From Kitasatospora sp. MAA4 (GTDB lineage Bacteria; Actinomycetota; Actinomycetes; Streptomycetales; Streptomycetaceae): a DNA stretch of 64,000 nucleotides. Within the stretch, counting starts at the first letter, position 1, and each line of letters opens with the position of its first letter. Both the position numbers and the translations under genes were made by a program. The stretch covers positions 310,001 through 374,000 of the forward strand of contig NZ_JARZAI010000001.1 in the NCBI RefSeq assembly GCF_029893355.1, read 5' to 3'. Of this stretch, positions 25,229 through 33,528 are shown piece after piece. Below the pieces are notes generated by a model that was given only the letters and a program-made list of their open reading frames with translations, did no database searches and was not told the origin of the DNA.

Positions 25229-26203
25229 GTGTTGCAAGCACTCGGATTGGACGCACTGACAGAGAGGGTCTACAGGACCCTGCTGGCCGAGCCGGACTGG
25301 GGGGTCGAGCGCATTGCCGCCAACCTGCACCTGTCGGAGACACAGGTACGTGAAGCACTGGACGAACTACTGGAACTGACGCTGCTGCGGCCCGCGGCCG
25401 ACTCCCATGCACTGCGGGCCGTCAGCCCGGAGGTCGGACTGACCAGGCTGCTCGCCCACAACCAGAACCAGCTGCTCTTTCGGCAGCAGCAACTGGAGAG
25501 CGCCCGGACCGCGATCGCAGCCCTTTCCGCCGAGTACATCGACCGACGACCCGATGATGAGATGGTCCTGCGGCTGGACTCCCTCGAAGCCGTCCGCGAC
25601 CGCCTCGAGGAGCTCGCAGCGACCGCGACCGAGGAATGCCTGTCCTTGATGCGGGGGGGAGCGGCTCGCCCCGATTCCATCCAGGCCGGCAAGCACCCCA
25701 ATCAGATGGCTCTGGAGCGCGGAGTGGTCATCCGCAGCATCTTCCAGGACAGCTTCCGCAACGACCCCGACACCCTGCGCTATGCCCGGTGGCTAGCCGG
25801 TCTGGGCGGTCTGACGCGCACCGTGCCGCTACTGCCGATACGACTGGTCATCGTCGACCGCAGCATCGCTCTGGTTCCGACCGACCCCAACGACGGCCGC
25901 CGCGGCGCACTGGAACTGCACGGGGCGGCCCTCATCCAGCCCTTGTGCGTACTGTTCGATGAACTGTGGCGCAGCGGAACCGACTTCGGTCAGCCCGCCT
26001 CCCGTGACGACCAGGACCTCACCGGGTCCGAGCGCGCTCTGTTACAGCTGCTGGGCAGCGGCCACACGGACGAGTCCGCCAGCCGCAAGCTGGGCCTGTC
26101 CCTGCGGACAGTGCGTCGCATGATGCAGGACCTGATGAATCGTCTGGGTGCCGAAAGTCGCTTCCAGGCGGGGGCCCAAGCCGTGCGGAAAGACTGGCTG
26201 TGA
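25229..26203 (+). CDS. TrmB-like/LuxR-type transcriptional regulator
   Basis: 324 residues from a GTG preceded by GGAGGGGG. The N-terminal ALTERVYRTLLAEPDWGVERIAANL and QVREALDELLELTLLRP form a TrmB-like winged helix (1-60). The middle (about 85-250) resembles the phospholipase-D-like sensor region seen in such regulators (RGVVIRSIFQD, LPIRLVIVDRSIALVPTDP). The C-terminal LTGSERALLQLLGSGHTDESASRKLGLSLRTVRRMM is a LuxR helix-turn-helix. Two DNA-binding ends and no receiver domain point to ligand control. Divergent from the secreted-peptide gene, which could be its target or its signal source. Confidence 0.82.
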   Translation: MLQALGLDALTERVYRTLLAEPDWGVERIAANLHLSETQVREALDELLELTLLRPAADSHALRAVSPEVGLTRLLAHNQNQLLFRQQQLESARTAIAALSAEYIDRRPDDEMVLRLDSLEAVRDRLEELAATATEECLSLMRGGAARPDSIQAGKHPNQMALERGVVIRSIFQDSFRNDPDTLRYARWLAGLGGLTRTVPLLPIRLVIVDRSIALVPTDPNDGRRGALELHGAALIQPLCVLFDELWRSGTDFGQPASRDDQDLTGSERALLQLLGSGHTDESASRKLGLSLRTVRRMMQDLMNRLGAESRFQAGAQAVRKDWL

Positions 26204-26367
26204 CCCTGTGGTGCGGGGTGGTGAGTCGTCCTTGACCGGCGTCAGCAGTTGGGCGAGCGCGGCGGGCGCTGCGGGGTTGTGACGGGCCTGTCGCCCTCGG
26301 CGCGGGCGTGGGGTCCTCGGCTCGGCGCCGGCTGGACGGCCCGTCAGGGCTCCTGGTCGCGCCGGCT

Positions 26368-28044
26368 TCACCGACGGACCGGGGTGATGCCATTCATGCC
26401 GTAGCGCGCGGAGCACTGCTCGCTGGACCGGTCGCTCGCGTTCCAGACGCAGATCCACATCGTGGTGCCGGTGTCCGGGATGACGTTCGTCTTCGCGGCG
26501 CCCCAGGAGGTGCGGAAGGTGTAGCTGAAGCCGTCGCTGCGGTCGAGCTCGGCGAAGCAGGCTTGGTTCAGGGAGGTGTTCAGCACGCCCGCGAGGGCGC
26601 CGGAGCCGTTGTCGTCCAGCCAGGCGGAGCAGGCGGCGTCGTTGCCGAACCAGCTGGTGTCCGCCTCGGATCCCTTGACCTGCGCCGGGTCGTCGCGGCC
26701 GTTGATGCCGCTGATCGATGACGAGGTGGGGCTGGGGGCAGCCGCGGGCGAGGAGGCGGTCACGACGGGGGCAGGGGCCGTGCTCGGCGGGGTGGTCGGG
26801 GGTGGGGGAGTCGGCTTGGCAGTGACGGAGGGCGAGGGGGGCGGGGTTGGGGGGAACGGCTGCGTCGAGCCGACTGGGGTGGTGAGGGTCGGGAGAGTGG
26901 GTTTGCTGGTGGAGGACGCCGAAGGGCTCGCGGAGGGCCGCTGCGTTGCCCCGACGATTGGTTCGACAGTGACCGACGCGCTGCCGGACGATTGTGCGGG
27001 GCGGTTCTGCGGGGAAGGGGAAGCGGACGGGCTGAGGACGAACGCTGCGACGGCGCCGAGGGCGATCACGGCGGCGATCGGTAACACGAGCAGGCGTTTG
27101 CGCGGGCGGCGAGGTGATCCGGGGGGCGTGTTCCCGACCTCGGGCTTCGGGTCCGTGGCCAGGTCCGGCGGCGGGACGGTCTCCAGTTTGCCGACCGGAG
27201 TCGCGGCGAAGGCACGTCGCGCATCGATGCGTGACATGACCTCAAGCGGCCACGACGGGGGAGGAACGGGCAGCTGCGCGTGGGTCAGCGTGACGATCTC
27301 GTCGGCGGTGGGGCGTGCTTCGGGGTCGGTGGCGAGACAGGGCTCGATGACGGCGGCGAGGTCGGCGTCCACGGCGCGCAGCGGTTCCACATCGGGGACG
27401 ACGCCGGGCGTGCGACCCGAGGCGGCGTAGAGCAGGAGTGCCGCGAGCGAGTAGACGTCCGCGGGCGCTGCCACGTCCTCGTCCCCGACCTGCTGTTCCG
27501 GAGCCGAGAACCCCTGGGTTCCGTAGCTGCCACCGCTCCTGGTGAGCCTCGCCTGGTCTGCGGCGCGGGCGATGCCGAAGTCGATCAGCTTCACACCGTC
27601 GCGCACCAGCATGACGTTGCCGGGCTTGATGTCGCGGTGCGCGATCTCGGACGCGTGCACGGCCCGCAGTTGAGCGGCTGCCTCGGCCAGCAGCAGCCAC
27701 AGCGCATCGGCGGGCAGCGGGCCGCGTAGCCGGACCGCCTCGTCCACCGTGAGACCGGGGACGTACTCGGCGGCGAACCAGGGGCGTTCTGCGGTGCCGT
27801 CGCTCGCCAGTACCCTCGGCCCGACCCCGAACGGCACCCGGTAGAGGATGCCGACCTCTCGTTCGAAGCGTTCGCTGGAGACCAGCCGGGGCCGGACGCG
27901 CTTGACGGCGGCGTAGCCCCTGTCCGAGGCCCCGAGGTAGACCTCGCCCATGCCGCCGGTGCCGAGCAGGCCGATGACGGTGAAGCTGCCGATCTCCTGC
28001 GGATCGTCCGGACCGAGCGGTTCGGCGACCGTGCTATCCATCAT
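26368..28044 (-). CDS. transmembrane Ser/Thr protein kinase (PknB-like) with extracellular domain
   Basis: 558 residues. Kinase motifs: glycine loop LLGTGGMGEVYLG, invariant Lys in AAVKRV, catalytic HRDIKPGNVML, DFGIARA and SAPEQ (about residues 18-270). A single membrane helix (LLVLPIAAVIALGAVAAFVL, near 330) is followed by a long Pro/Ser/Thr linker (about 350-450) and an extracellular C-terminal domain of about 100 residues with four Cys (DAACSAWLD, QACFAEL, MWICVWN, SEQCSARYG). The extracellular part is not a PASTA domain. It is divergent from an FHA-domain gene, a natural phosphopeptide-binding partner. Confidence 0.9.
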   Translation of the reverse strand: MMDSTVAEPLGPDDPQEIGSFTVIGLLGTGGMGEVYLGASDRGYAAVKRVRPRLVSSERFEREVGILYRVPFGVGPRVLASDGTAERPWFAAEYVPGLTVDEAVRLRGPLPADALWLLLAEAAAQLRAVHASEIAHRDIKPGNVMLVRDGVKLIDFGIARAADQARLTRSGGSYGTQGFSAPEQQVGDEDVAAPADVYSLAALLLYAASGRTPGVVPDVEPLRAVDADLAAVIEPCLATDPEARPTADEIVTLTHAQLPVPPPSWPLEVMSRIDARRAFAATPVGKLETVPPPDLATDPKPEVGNTPPGSPRRPRKRLLVLPIAAVIALGAVAAFVLSPSASPSPQNRPAQSSGSASVTVEPIVGATQRPSASPSASSTSKPTLPTLTTPVGSTQPFPPTPPPSPSVTAKPTPPPPTTPPSTAPAPVVTASSPAAAPSPTSSSISGINGRDDPAQVKGSEADTSWFGNDAACSAWLDDNGSGALAGVLNTSLNQACFAELDRSDGFSYTFRTSWGAAKTNVIPDTGTTMWICVWNASDRSSEQCSARYGMNGITPVRR

Positions 28045-28198
28045 CAGCAGATTTCCCGGCCGATTGCGCTCATGGCGGGTAGATTATCGATCAAGTCATG
28101 CCCATGCAACATCAGTTGGGGGAAACCGGGTTCCGCGTGAGGACCGGTCCTCGGAGTGCGTTCCTACACTGACCCGAGCCGAGGCGGAGGTATGTGAG

Positions 28199-28993
28199 AT
28201 GGCGTACGGAGACTTTCCACCCCAGATGCTGCCGCCGGGCAGTCCTGCCGACAGGGTGCCCTCGGCGCCGCCCGGGACGATCTTCGTGCTCGGTCCGGAG
28301 GGCGGGTACGCGGTGCCGCCGCGCCGGTACACGCTGCTGTTCGGGCGCGACCGCGAGGATGTGCACGTGCCGGTCGGTGTCGACGACCCGACCGTCAGCC
28401 GTCGGCACGGCGTCTTCACCTGCACGGGTACGGACGGCAACTGGTGGCTGATCAACACCGGCAACCTGCCGATCGAACTGCCCGACGGCGTACTGATGCT
28501 CACCGGCCACAAGCGGATCATCGAGTCCGGGTACACCCCGCTGGTGATCAACTCGTCCAAGCAGCGTTCCCACCTGGTGGAGGTCCGCGTCGTGGACGAG
28601 GATGACCGGCACCCCCGCTCCACGAGCAGTGCGGACACAGTGGATCCAGAGACGGTCTACGAGCTCTCCCCGCAGGAGCGGCTGGTCCTCACCGCGCTCG
28701 CCCGGCGCTACCTGGAGGGCCACGACGCCTTCCCCCTCCCGTTGACATGGGAGGACACCGCCCGTCTGGTCAACGCTTCGGTTTACGTGACCAAGTCCTG
28801 GAGCTACAAGTCGGTCGCGAACGCGGTCGAGGACGTGCGCGAACGGCTGCACCGGCGGGGCGTGCGCGGACTGACGCGCGATGAGGTCGGCGAGCCGGTC
28901 GGCTCGATGCTCAGCGTCAACCTGATCAGGGAACTGCTGAAGACGGCAACGCTGAATGCTCAGGACCTGGAGCTGCTGGCCGGCCAGGACTGA
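28199..28993 (+). CDS. FHA-domain protein with C-terminal helical/winged-helix region
   Basis: 264 residues from ATG with GGCGGAGG upstream. Residues 30-125 are an FHA domain: LLFGRDRED, DPTVSRRHGVF (Ser and His that contact phosphothreonine) and WWLINTGN. The C-terminal half (YELSPQERLVLTALARRYL, YKSVANAVEDVRERLHRRGV) is helical and may be a winged helix. It should read phosphorylation by the divergent kinase. The gene ends just before a strong terminator. Confidence 0.85.
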   Translation: MAYGDFPPQMLPPGSPADRVPSAPPGTIFVLGPEGGYAVPPRRYTLLFGRDREDVHVPVGVDDPTVSRRHGVFTCTGTDGNWWLINTGNLPIELPDGVLMLTGHKRIIESGYTPLVINSSKQRSHLVEVRVVDEDDRHPRSTSSADTVDPETVYELSPQERLVLTALARRYLEGHDAFPLPLTWEDTARLVNASVYVTKSWSYKSVANAVEDVRERLHRRGVRGLTRDEVGEPVGSMLSVNLIRELLKTATLNAQDLELLAGQD

Positions 28994-29002
28994 GCGGATT
29001 GC

Positions 29003-29047
29003 AGTGCCGCGTGCCCCAGTCGATCATCGGCTGGGGCACGCGGCACT
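29003..29047. terminator. bidirectional terminator between converging genes
   Basis: A perfect 17-bp inverted repeat (AGTGCCGCGTGCCCCAG and its complement) with an 11-base loop, located between the stop codons of the FHA gene and the 73-residue gene that run towards each other. Confidence 0.85.
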
Positions 29048-29049
29048 TC

Positions 29050-29271
29050 TCAGCGTTCTGGGTCGGGCTCGGCTTTGGCGTTGTAGGTGACGTGCATGGT
29101 GCCGTGCTCGACCGCGAAGACGGCTGCCTGGTCCTCCGCTGAGTTCTGCTGATGCGGTTGCGGCTGCTCAGGGCCGTGCGTCGTGTTCGTCACCCGGTTG
29201 TTGTCGCCTACGACGAAGGTGCCGGAGACGTCCCCGGCGTGGATGTCCCTGGGCGTGGATTCCGTGGGCAT
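29050..29271 (-). CDS. 73-residue protein carrying two short signalling motifs (possible amyloid adaptor)
   Basis: Residues 13-27 read GDVSGTFVVGDNNRV and match residues 17-31 of the STAND ATPase encoded just upstream (GDVSGTMVVGSHNTV). Residues 50-64 read AVFAVEHGTMHVTY and match C-terminal motifs of the cyclase-like protein (TVFAVGRGDQHIRY) and of the 138-residue protein (EVFAVQHGSQHFAF). Between them is a Pro/Gln-rich linker. No enzyme domain fits in this length. The first motif resembles the V-x-V-G-x-x-N pattern of RHIM and of NLR-linked bacterial amyloid motifs. Inference: an adaptor that joins two sets of proteins by homotypic assembly. It is 31 bases from the STAND gene on the same strand. 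Confidence 0.75.
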   Translation of the reverse strand: MPTESTPRDIHAGDVSGTFVVGDNNRVTNTTHGPEQPQPHQQNSAEDQAAVFAVEHGTMHVTYNAKAEPDPER

Positions 29272-29302
29272 GATCGGCCTTTCTCGAGGGGATCGGGGTA
29301 GG

Positions 29303-31777
29303 TCAGCCGCCGCAGTCGGTCGTCAGGCTGTCTATGGCAGACCGCATCGTCGCGCTCTGACTCGCTGTGTCGATCGTGCTGCCTGACACAGTGGGTTGGA
29401 ACGACTGGTACTGACTCGCTATCTGCTGGGCGGCGGTCAGCATGGTGTTGAGGTCTGTTTCCACGGAACTGTCCTGAGCATTCGACGCGGCCTGCTGCAA
29501 CGTGGACTCGATGGAGTTCAGGTCGCTGACGACGGTGTGGTCGTCGGCGACCACCGTGCTGTCGTCGGGAATGGTGGACGTCGCGCCCGAGTTGTAGGCG
29601 TCTACAGCGCTGTTGTACGAGGTGCTCGCGTCGTCTGAGGCGTTGGCATCGGTGTCGTACTGCTGGGACTCCGGTGTCAGCTGCGGGAACACGGTCGCGC
29701 ACACGGGGTCGAAGGTGGGTGCGGGCGGGGTGTAGTAGCTCGGATCCGGCGGGATGACAAGGCCCGACGGGTTGACAAGGCCCGACGGGTCGACGGGGCC
29801 CGACACGGCGGCTGGCGACGGGGCCGGCTGGTCGTCTGCGTAGACCAGGGCGCCCACGCCCAGCACGGCGACGAAGCCGAACGCGCAGGCGAGGGCGAGT
29901 ACTGACACTCCGCCCTTGGCACCTGCCGCACCTGCGACGGTGAGCGCCGTGTGGCCCGAGCTCGTCGCGCTCGTCGCGGTTGTGCTCACGGCGTGCGTCG
30001 GCTGGGCGGCGGAGATGTGTGCCGTGTGGCCCGAACTCGTCGCAGGCGTGGGTGTGTTCACGGCGTGCGTCGGCGTCGGCTGGGCGACGGAGGGGTGCGG
30101 CTGCGAAAGGTCGATCCGCGCCGGTGTCGGTGTGGGGGCAGGTGTGCTGGGCGGCAGGTGCGTGGCGACGGCCGGGTGTTGGCCGGCACCGGAAAAGTCG
30201 ACCACCGGCTTCGCCACAGGTGCGTGCGGGGGAACCGGCGTGGCGGGTGCGTGCGGGACGGGCGGCAGGTGGCCTGTGCCGTGCGTCGGGACGAATGTGT
30301 GTACCGGCGTCGTGGTGGTCGCCGCGGCGTTGGCGACCTGATGGGCCGCCGAATGCGCTCGCAGGACGGTGAGTTCGTGCCAGAGCACACCGGCCTCGAG
30401 CGCCAGGGCCGCTGTCTGTGCGGCCCGACCGATCGCCTTGCGGCGAGTGCGCGCCTCGCGCAGGAAGAACTCCTCACCCGCGCTGTCTCCCGCGCTCTTC
30501 GCGGCGGTCCAGCCGGCTCCGAGCAGGCTGCCCCATGCGTCGAACTGCCGGGACAGCGCCAGTTTCGGCGAGGCGGCACGGGCCAGCGTCACGCCGAGCT
30601 GCGCATGTCCGCTCTTCTCCGCCCGGAGCACCGCAACGTCCAGGGCCTGGAAGTGGGCCGCGACCTCGTCCGGGGTGGTCTCCCGCGCCTCGATCCACGC
30701 GGTGAGCGTCCGGCAGAGCCGGTCGGCGGGAAACTCCGTCATCCGGCTCTTCAGCACGCAGCCGGCGACGTCCGGCGGACATCCGTAGCCGGTCTCCGAG
30801 GCAAGCAGCAGGCCGTGCCGCACCAGGCCGTCGGCGAGCGCGTCGGTGTCCGATCGGCCGAGCAGGGCGTTGAGCTGCCGGGCGGCCAACTCGGCGCCGG
30901 ACAGCGAGCCGAGCAGGTGCAGCAGGTCGCGCTCCGGCGGCCGGAGCCTGTTCAGCAGCGCGGGGAGCAGTTCGGGGAGGTCGGCGATGCCCGGCAGGCC
31001 CTTGCCTGTCGCGGCAGACAGGGCAATGCGCCGCAGCCGGAGCGGGTTGCCGTGCACAGCGTCGCACAGCGCCTGTACGGTCCGGGTCTCGTCGGGCCGC
31101 AGCTCGCGGGCCAGCACCGTCTGCACCAGGTGCGCCCCCGCCGGGGCCGTCAGCCCGTCGAGCTGGATCGCGTGTACGCCGGCGACCGCGGACCGTTGCT
31201 GCGAGGTGAAGACGAAGGAGGACTGCTCGGCCATGTCGAAGAGCCGGTGCAGGTCCTTCTCGTCGAGTCCCGCGTCGTCCAGGTAGATCCGAACCCGCAG
31301 GGTCTTCAGGTGCTCCTTCAGCACCTCCAGCGACGGCTTGTAGTTCGGCGCGTCGAAGCCGATGTCGAAGATCGCCTGCGCGATGTCGTCAGCCGTCCGT
31401 CCACCGGCTTCGATGTAGGCCGCGCCCTCGGGCCCGCGCGGCATCGTGCACGCGAGGTGGCGCAGCAGCGCGCTCTTGCCGACCCCGGACGCGCCCCAGA
31501 TCTGCACCAACTGACGCTTCTCGACCGCCTGTTGCAGCACCTGGAGGTCCCGCTCCCGGCCGATCAGCGGATCGGCGCCGGACCGGGGCAGCTGGGAGAT
31601 CGCCTGGCGCCTGACCGGTTTCGGCAGCGGCCCCGCATGCACGGTGACGGTCGCACCGTACTCGGCGGTGACCCTCAGGGTGTTCACGGTGTTGTGGCTG
31701 CCGACGACCATCGTTCCGGACACGTCGCCGACCCTGATCCGCTCGGAACTGTCCGGAGCGCCGTTGTTCTCTGGCAT
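29303..31777 (-). CDS. membrane-anchored STAND (NB-ARC/NACHT-like) ATPase with N-terminal signalling motif
   Basis: 824 residues from ATG after GGGGGAAG. Order: signalling motif (17-31), P-loop WGASGVGKSALLRHL (Walker A about 95-102), Walker B-like VRIYLDDAG, a sensor SSFVFTSQQR, and helical winged-helix-like segments to about 440. Then comes a long Pro/Thr/His-rich linker with repeated PTHAV and TSSGHTA units, one membrane helix near 622-645 (VSVLALACAFGFVAVLGVGAL), and an exported C-terminal domain of about 170 residues rich in Asp/Ser/Thr and helical. STAND ATPases are oligomerising switches. An external domain suggests it senses something outside the cell. Not a known antiphage type that I recognise. 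Confidence 0.8.
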   Translation of the reverse strand: MPENNGAPDSSERIRVGDVSGTMVVGSHNTVNTLRVTAEYGATVTVHAGPLPKPVRRQAISQLPRSGADPLIGRERDLQVLQQAVEKRQLVQIWGASGVGKSALLRHLACTMPRGPEGAAYIEAGGRTADDIAQAIFDIGFDAPNYKPSLEVLKEHLKTLRVRIYLDDAGLDEKDLHRLFDMAEQSSFVFTSQQRSAVAGVHAIQLDGLTAPAGAHLVQTVLARELRPDETRTVQALCDAVHGNPLRLRRIALSAATGKGLPGIADLPELLPALLNRLRPPERDLLHLLGSLSGAELAARQLNALLGRSDTDALADGLVRHGLLLASETGYGCPPDVAGCVLKSRMTEFPADRLCRTLTAWIEARETTPDEVAAHFQALDVAVLRAEKSGHAQLGVTLARAASPKLALSRQFDAWGSLLGAGWTAAKSAGDSAGEEFFLREARTRRKAIGRAAQTAALALEAGVLWHELTVLRAHSAAHQVANAAATTTTPVHTFVPTHGTGHLPPVPHAPATPVPPHAPVAKPVVDFSGAGQHPAVATHLPPSTPAPTPTPARIDLSQPHPSVAQPTPTHAVNTPTPATSSGHTAHISAAQPTHAVSTTATSATSSGHTALTVAGAAGAKGGVSVLALACAFGFVAVLGVGALVYADDQPAPSPAAVSGPVDPSGLVNPSGLVIPPDPSYYTPPAPTFDPVCATVFPQLTPESQQYDTDANASDDASTSYNSAVDAYNSGATSTIPDDSTVVADDHTVVSDLNSIESTLQQAASNAQDSSVETDLNTMLTAAQQIASQYQSFQPTVSGSTIDTASQSATMRSAIDSLTTDCGG

Positions 31778-31858
31778 GTGCTTCCCCCGCCCTCTCCAAC
31801 TCTTGGGTCCCAGCACTTGGTCATGGTGGCGCCGACCGGTTGTGCGAACCCGACGCTT

Positions 31859-32584
31859 TTACGTATTCGGTGAGATCCCCGGTGATCCGGCCGCGGCGGC
31901 GATCCGGGCGAGGCGGTCCAGGTCGAGGATCGTGATCCTCCGGTAGCCCGTCACGACCGCGCCCGACTCCCGCAAGGCTCGCAGGGCCTTGTGGATCGAC
32001 GACTCCGCCGCGCCGACCAGCGTGGCCATCTCCGGCTGTGACAGCGGGAGTTGAGCCTCGTTCCGGCCGGGGCGCCGGTAGCTGACGGCCAAGTGGTGCA
32101 GGATCCTGGCCAGCCGCCCGAGTACGTCGCAACCGGTGAAGTCGACGATCCGGCCGGTCGCCGTGCGCAGCTTGGCCACCACGCTCGCGTTGAGCGCGAG
32201 TCCGATGGCAGGGTGCTGCTTCGTGCAATCCAGCAGTTCGGAGCGCAGGATGTAGCGGGCCAGCACCCGGCCGCAGGCGGTCACGGTGCCGATCCGCGGC
32301 TGACCGTCGATCCCGGCGAGCTCCCCGACCAGGTCCCCGGCCATCCGCACGGCCAGCAGCGCCTCCCGGCCGTCCTGCGCGTGCGCGGTGACCTTCACCG
32401 TGCCGCCGGTCAGGAGCAGCGCGAAGTCCGAGGTGTCCGCCTCGCGGATGGTGATCTGACCAGCCGGATAGACCACGCGGTGGCCGAGACCGAGCAGGAC
32501 TCGGCGGTCGTCCTCGCCGACCCGGCCGAGCAGCCCGGCCGGCGGCCAGTACGTCTCAGCCCCGCGCACCCGTGTCCTGCTCAT
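31859..32584 (-). CDS. Crp/Fnr-family transcriptional regulator
   Basis: 241 residues. The N-terminal half is a cyclic-nucleotide-binding-like fold (VVYPAGQITIREADTSDFALLLTGGTVKV, DLVGELAGIDG about 40-110). The C-terminal LSQPEMATLVGAAESSIHKALRALRESGAVVTGYRRITILD is the winged helix. The usual R-x-x-S/T-A signature of cAMP-binding members is not obvious, so the ligand is open. It lies 80 bases upstream of the STAND gene on the same strand and is divergent from the nucleotide-cyclase-like gene, which makes a cyclase-regulator link attractive. Confidence 0.85.
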   Translation of the reverse strand: MSRTRVRGAETYWPPAGLLGRVGEDDRRVLLGLGHRVVYPAGQITIREADTSDFALLLTGGTVKVTAHAQDGREALLAVRMAGDLVGELAGIDGQPRIGTVTACGRVLARYILRSELLDCTKQHPAIGLALNASVVAKLRTATGRIVDFTGCDVLGRLARILHHLAVSYRRPGRNEAQLPLSQPEMATLVGAAESSIHKALRALRESGAVVTGYRRITILDLDRLARIAAAAGSPGISPNT

Positions 32585-32759
32585 CGGCGACACCTCTCTT
32601 CTTCGTTCGGCCGAAGCCGGACAAGCGGTATTAGTAGCCGTTCTACCCGAGGACCCCTCCTCTACGATCTCGTCAATCATCTTGTCGGCGCCGGGAATTC
32701 GGCGCCGACGGCACATCGATCTTCGAAGTGCCGGCCCCCGTCGTGATCGCGGAGGGAAT

Positions 32760-33521
32760 GTGAACCCGAGGTACGAATACCGAGCCCTGCTCGCCTGTGA
32801 CATCGCGGGTTCCGCAGGTCGCGGGCAGCAGCGGCTGCAAGAGATCCGCGGTGTGCTGCGGTCCGCGCTGTCCGGTGCCTGCGGCGTCGCGGATCTGGAC
32901 CTGCGGGAGTTCGCGTACACGGACACCGGCGACGGTTGCCGGCTCGTCGCCCCGGCCGGGCTGCCCAAGGCCAGACTGCTCCTCCCGCTCCTGCCGGAGC
33001 TGAGCGAGCGGATCCGCGAGCACAACCGCCATGCCGTCCCGGGCACTCAGCTGCGGGTACGGGCCGCAGTGCACGCGGGGGAGGTCCGGCTCGACCCGGA
33101 GGGCACCGTCTCCGGCACTCCCTTCGAGACGCTTGCCCGGCTGCTCGACTCGGCCCCTCTGCGGAATGCGGCCCTGGCCGGTCCGGACGGCACTCCGGTG
33201 GCCGCGGTCCTTTCGCAGCACGTCTACGAGGAGACGGTCGGGCACGGCTACGAGGGGTTGGAGAGCGGCGCCTTCACTGCGGCCGAGGTCCGGGTCAAGG
33301 AGTACGCCGCACCGGCATGGCTCTGGTACCCGGGCAGCCCTGTCGGGCCGCGCGGCGATGCCGGAACGGTCGATGCCGGGGCAGGCGAATCCGGCTCCGG
33401 CGAGCCGCCGGCGGAACCCGGGGCACGGACCGTGGAGCAACGCGTCCAGGCCACCGGGAACGGCACGGTTTTCGCCGTCGGCCGTGGTGACCAGCACATC
33501 CGCTACAACGACTGGAGTTGA
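32760..33521 (+). CDS. class III nucleotide-cyclase-like protein with C-terminal signalling motif
   Basis: 253 residues from a GTG with GGAGGG four bases upstream (an overlapping ATG is followed at once by TGA). Residues 5-185 look like a class III cyclase homology domain: LLACDIAGSAGR supplies the first metal Asp, YTDTGDGCRLV the second, and RVRAAVHAGEV the later strand. The substrate-base and transition-state residues are not clear, so it may be inactive. A Gly/Pro/Glu-rich linker leads to TVFAVGRGDQHIRY at residues 236-249, a motif shared with two neighbours. Similar cyclase-like proteins occur beside STAND proteins in actinobacteria. Eight bases separate it from the next gene. Confidence 0.75.
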   Translation: MNPRYEYRALLACDIAGSAGRGQQRLQEIRGVLRSALSGACGVADLDLREFAYTDTGDGCRLVAPAGLPKARLLLPLLPELSERIREHNRHAVPGTQLRVRAAVHAGEVRLDPEGTVSGTPFETLARLLDSAPLRNAALAGPDGTPVAAVLSQHVYEETVGHGYEGLESGAFTAAEVRVKEYAAPAWLWYPGSPVGPRGDAGTVDAGAGESGSGEPPAEPGARTVEQRVQATGNGTVFAVGRGDQHIRYNDWS

Positions 33522-33528
33522 CGCACCG

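Noticed and set aside
26019..26458. Small reverse frames downstream of the LuxR-type regulator
   Set aside because: They overlap the regulator or kinase ends, have Arg/Pro-rich composition and no ribosome site.
28100..28852. Reverse-strand frames across the FHA gene
   Set aside because: The forward frame has clear FHA residues and a good ribosome site; reverse frames have none.
29740..29800. Short tandem repeat (GGCCCGACGGG units) as a possible repeat element or CRISPR-like array
   Set aside because: Only two to three units, in frame within the STAND gene linker (PSGLV repeats), without spacers of regular length.
29951..31873. A 640-codon forward frame
   Set aside because: Antisense to the STAND ATPase; Arg/Gly/Gln-rich composition typical of mirror frames in high-GC DNA.
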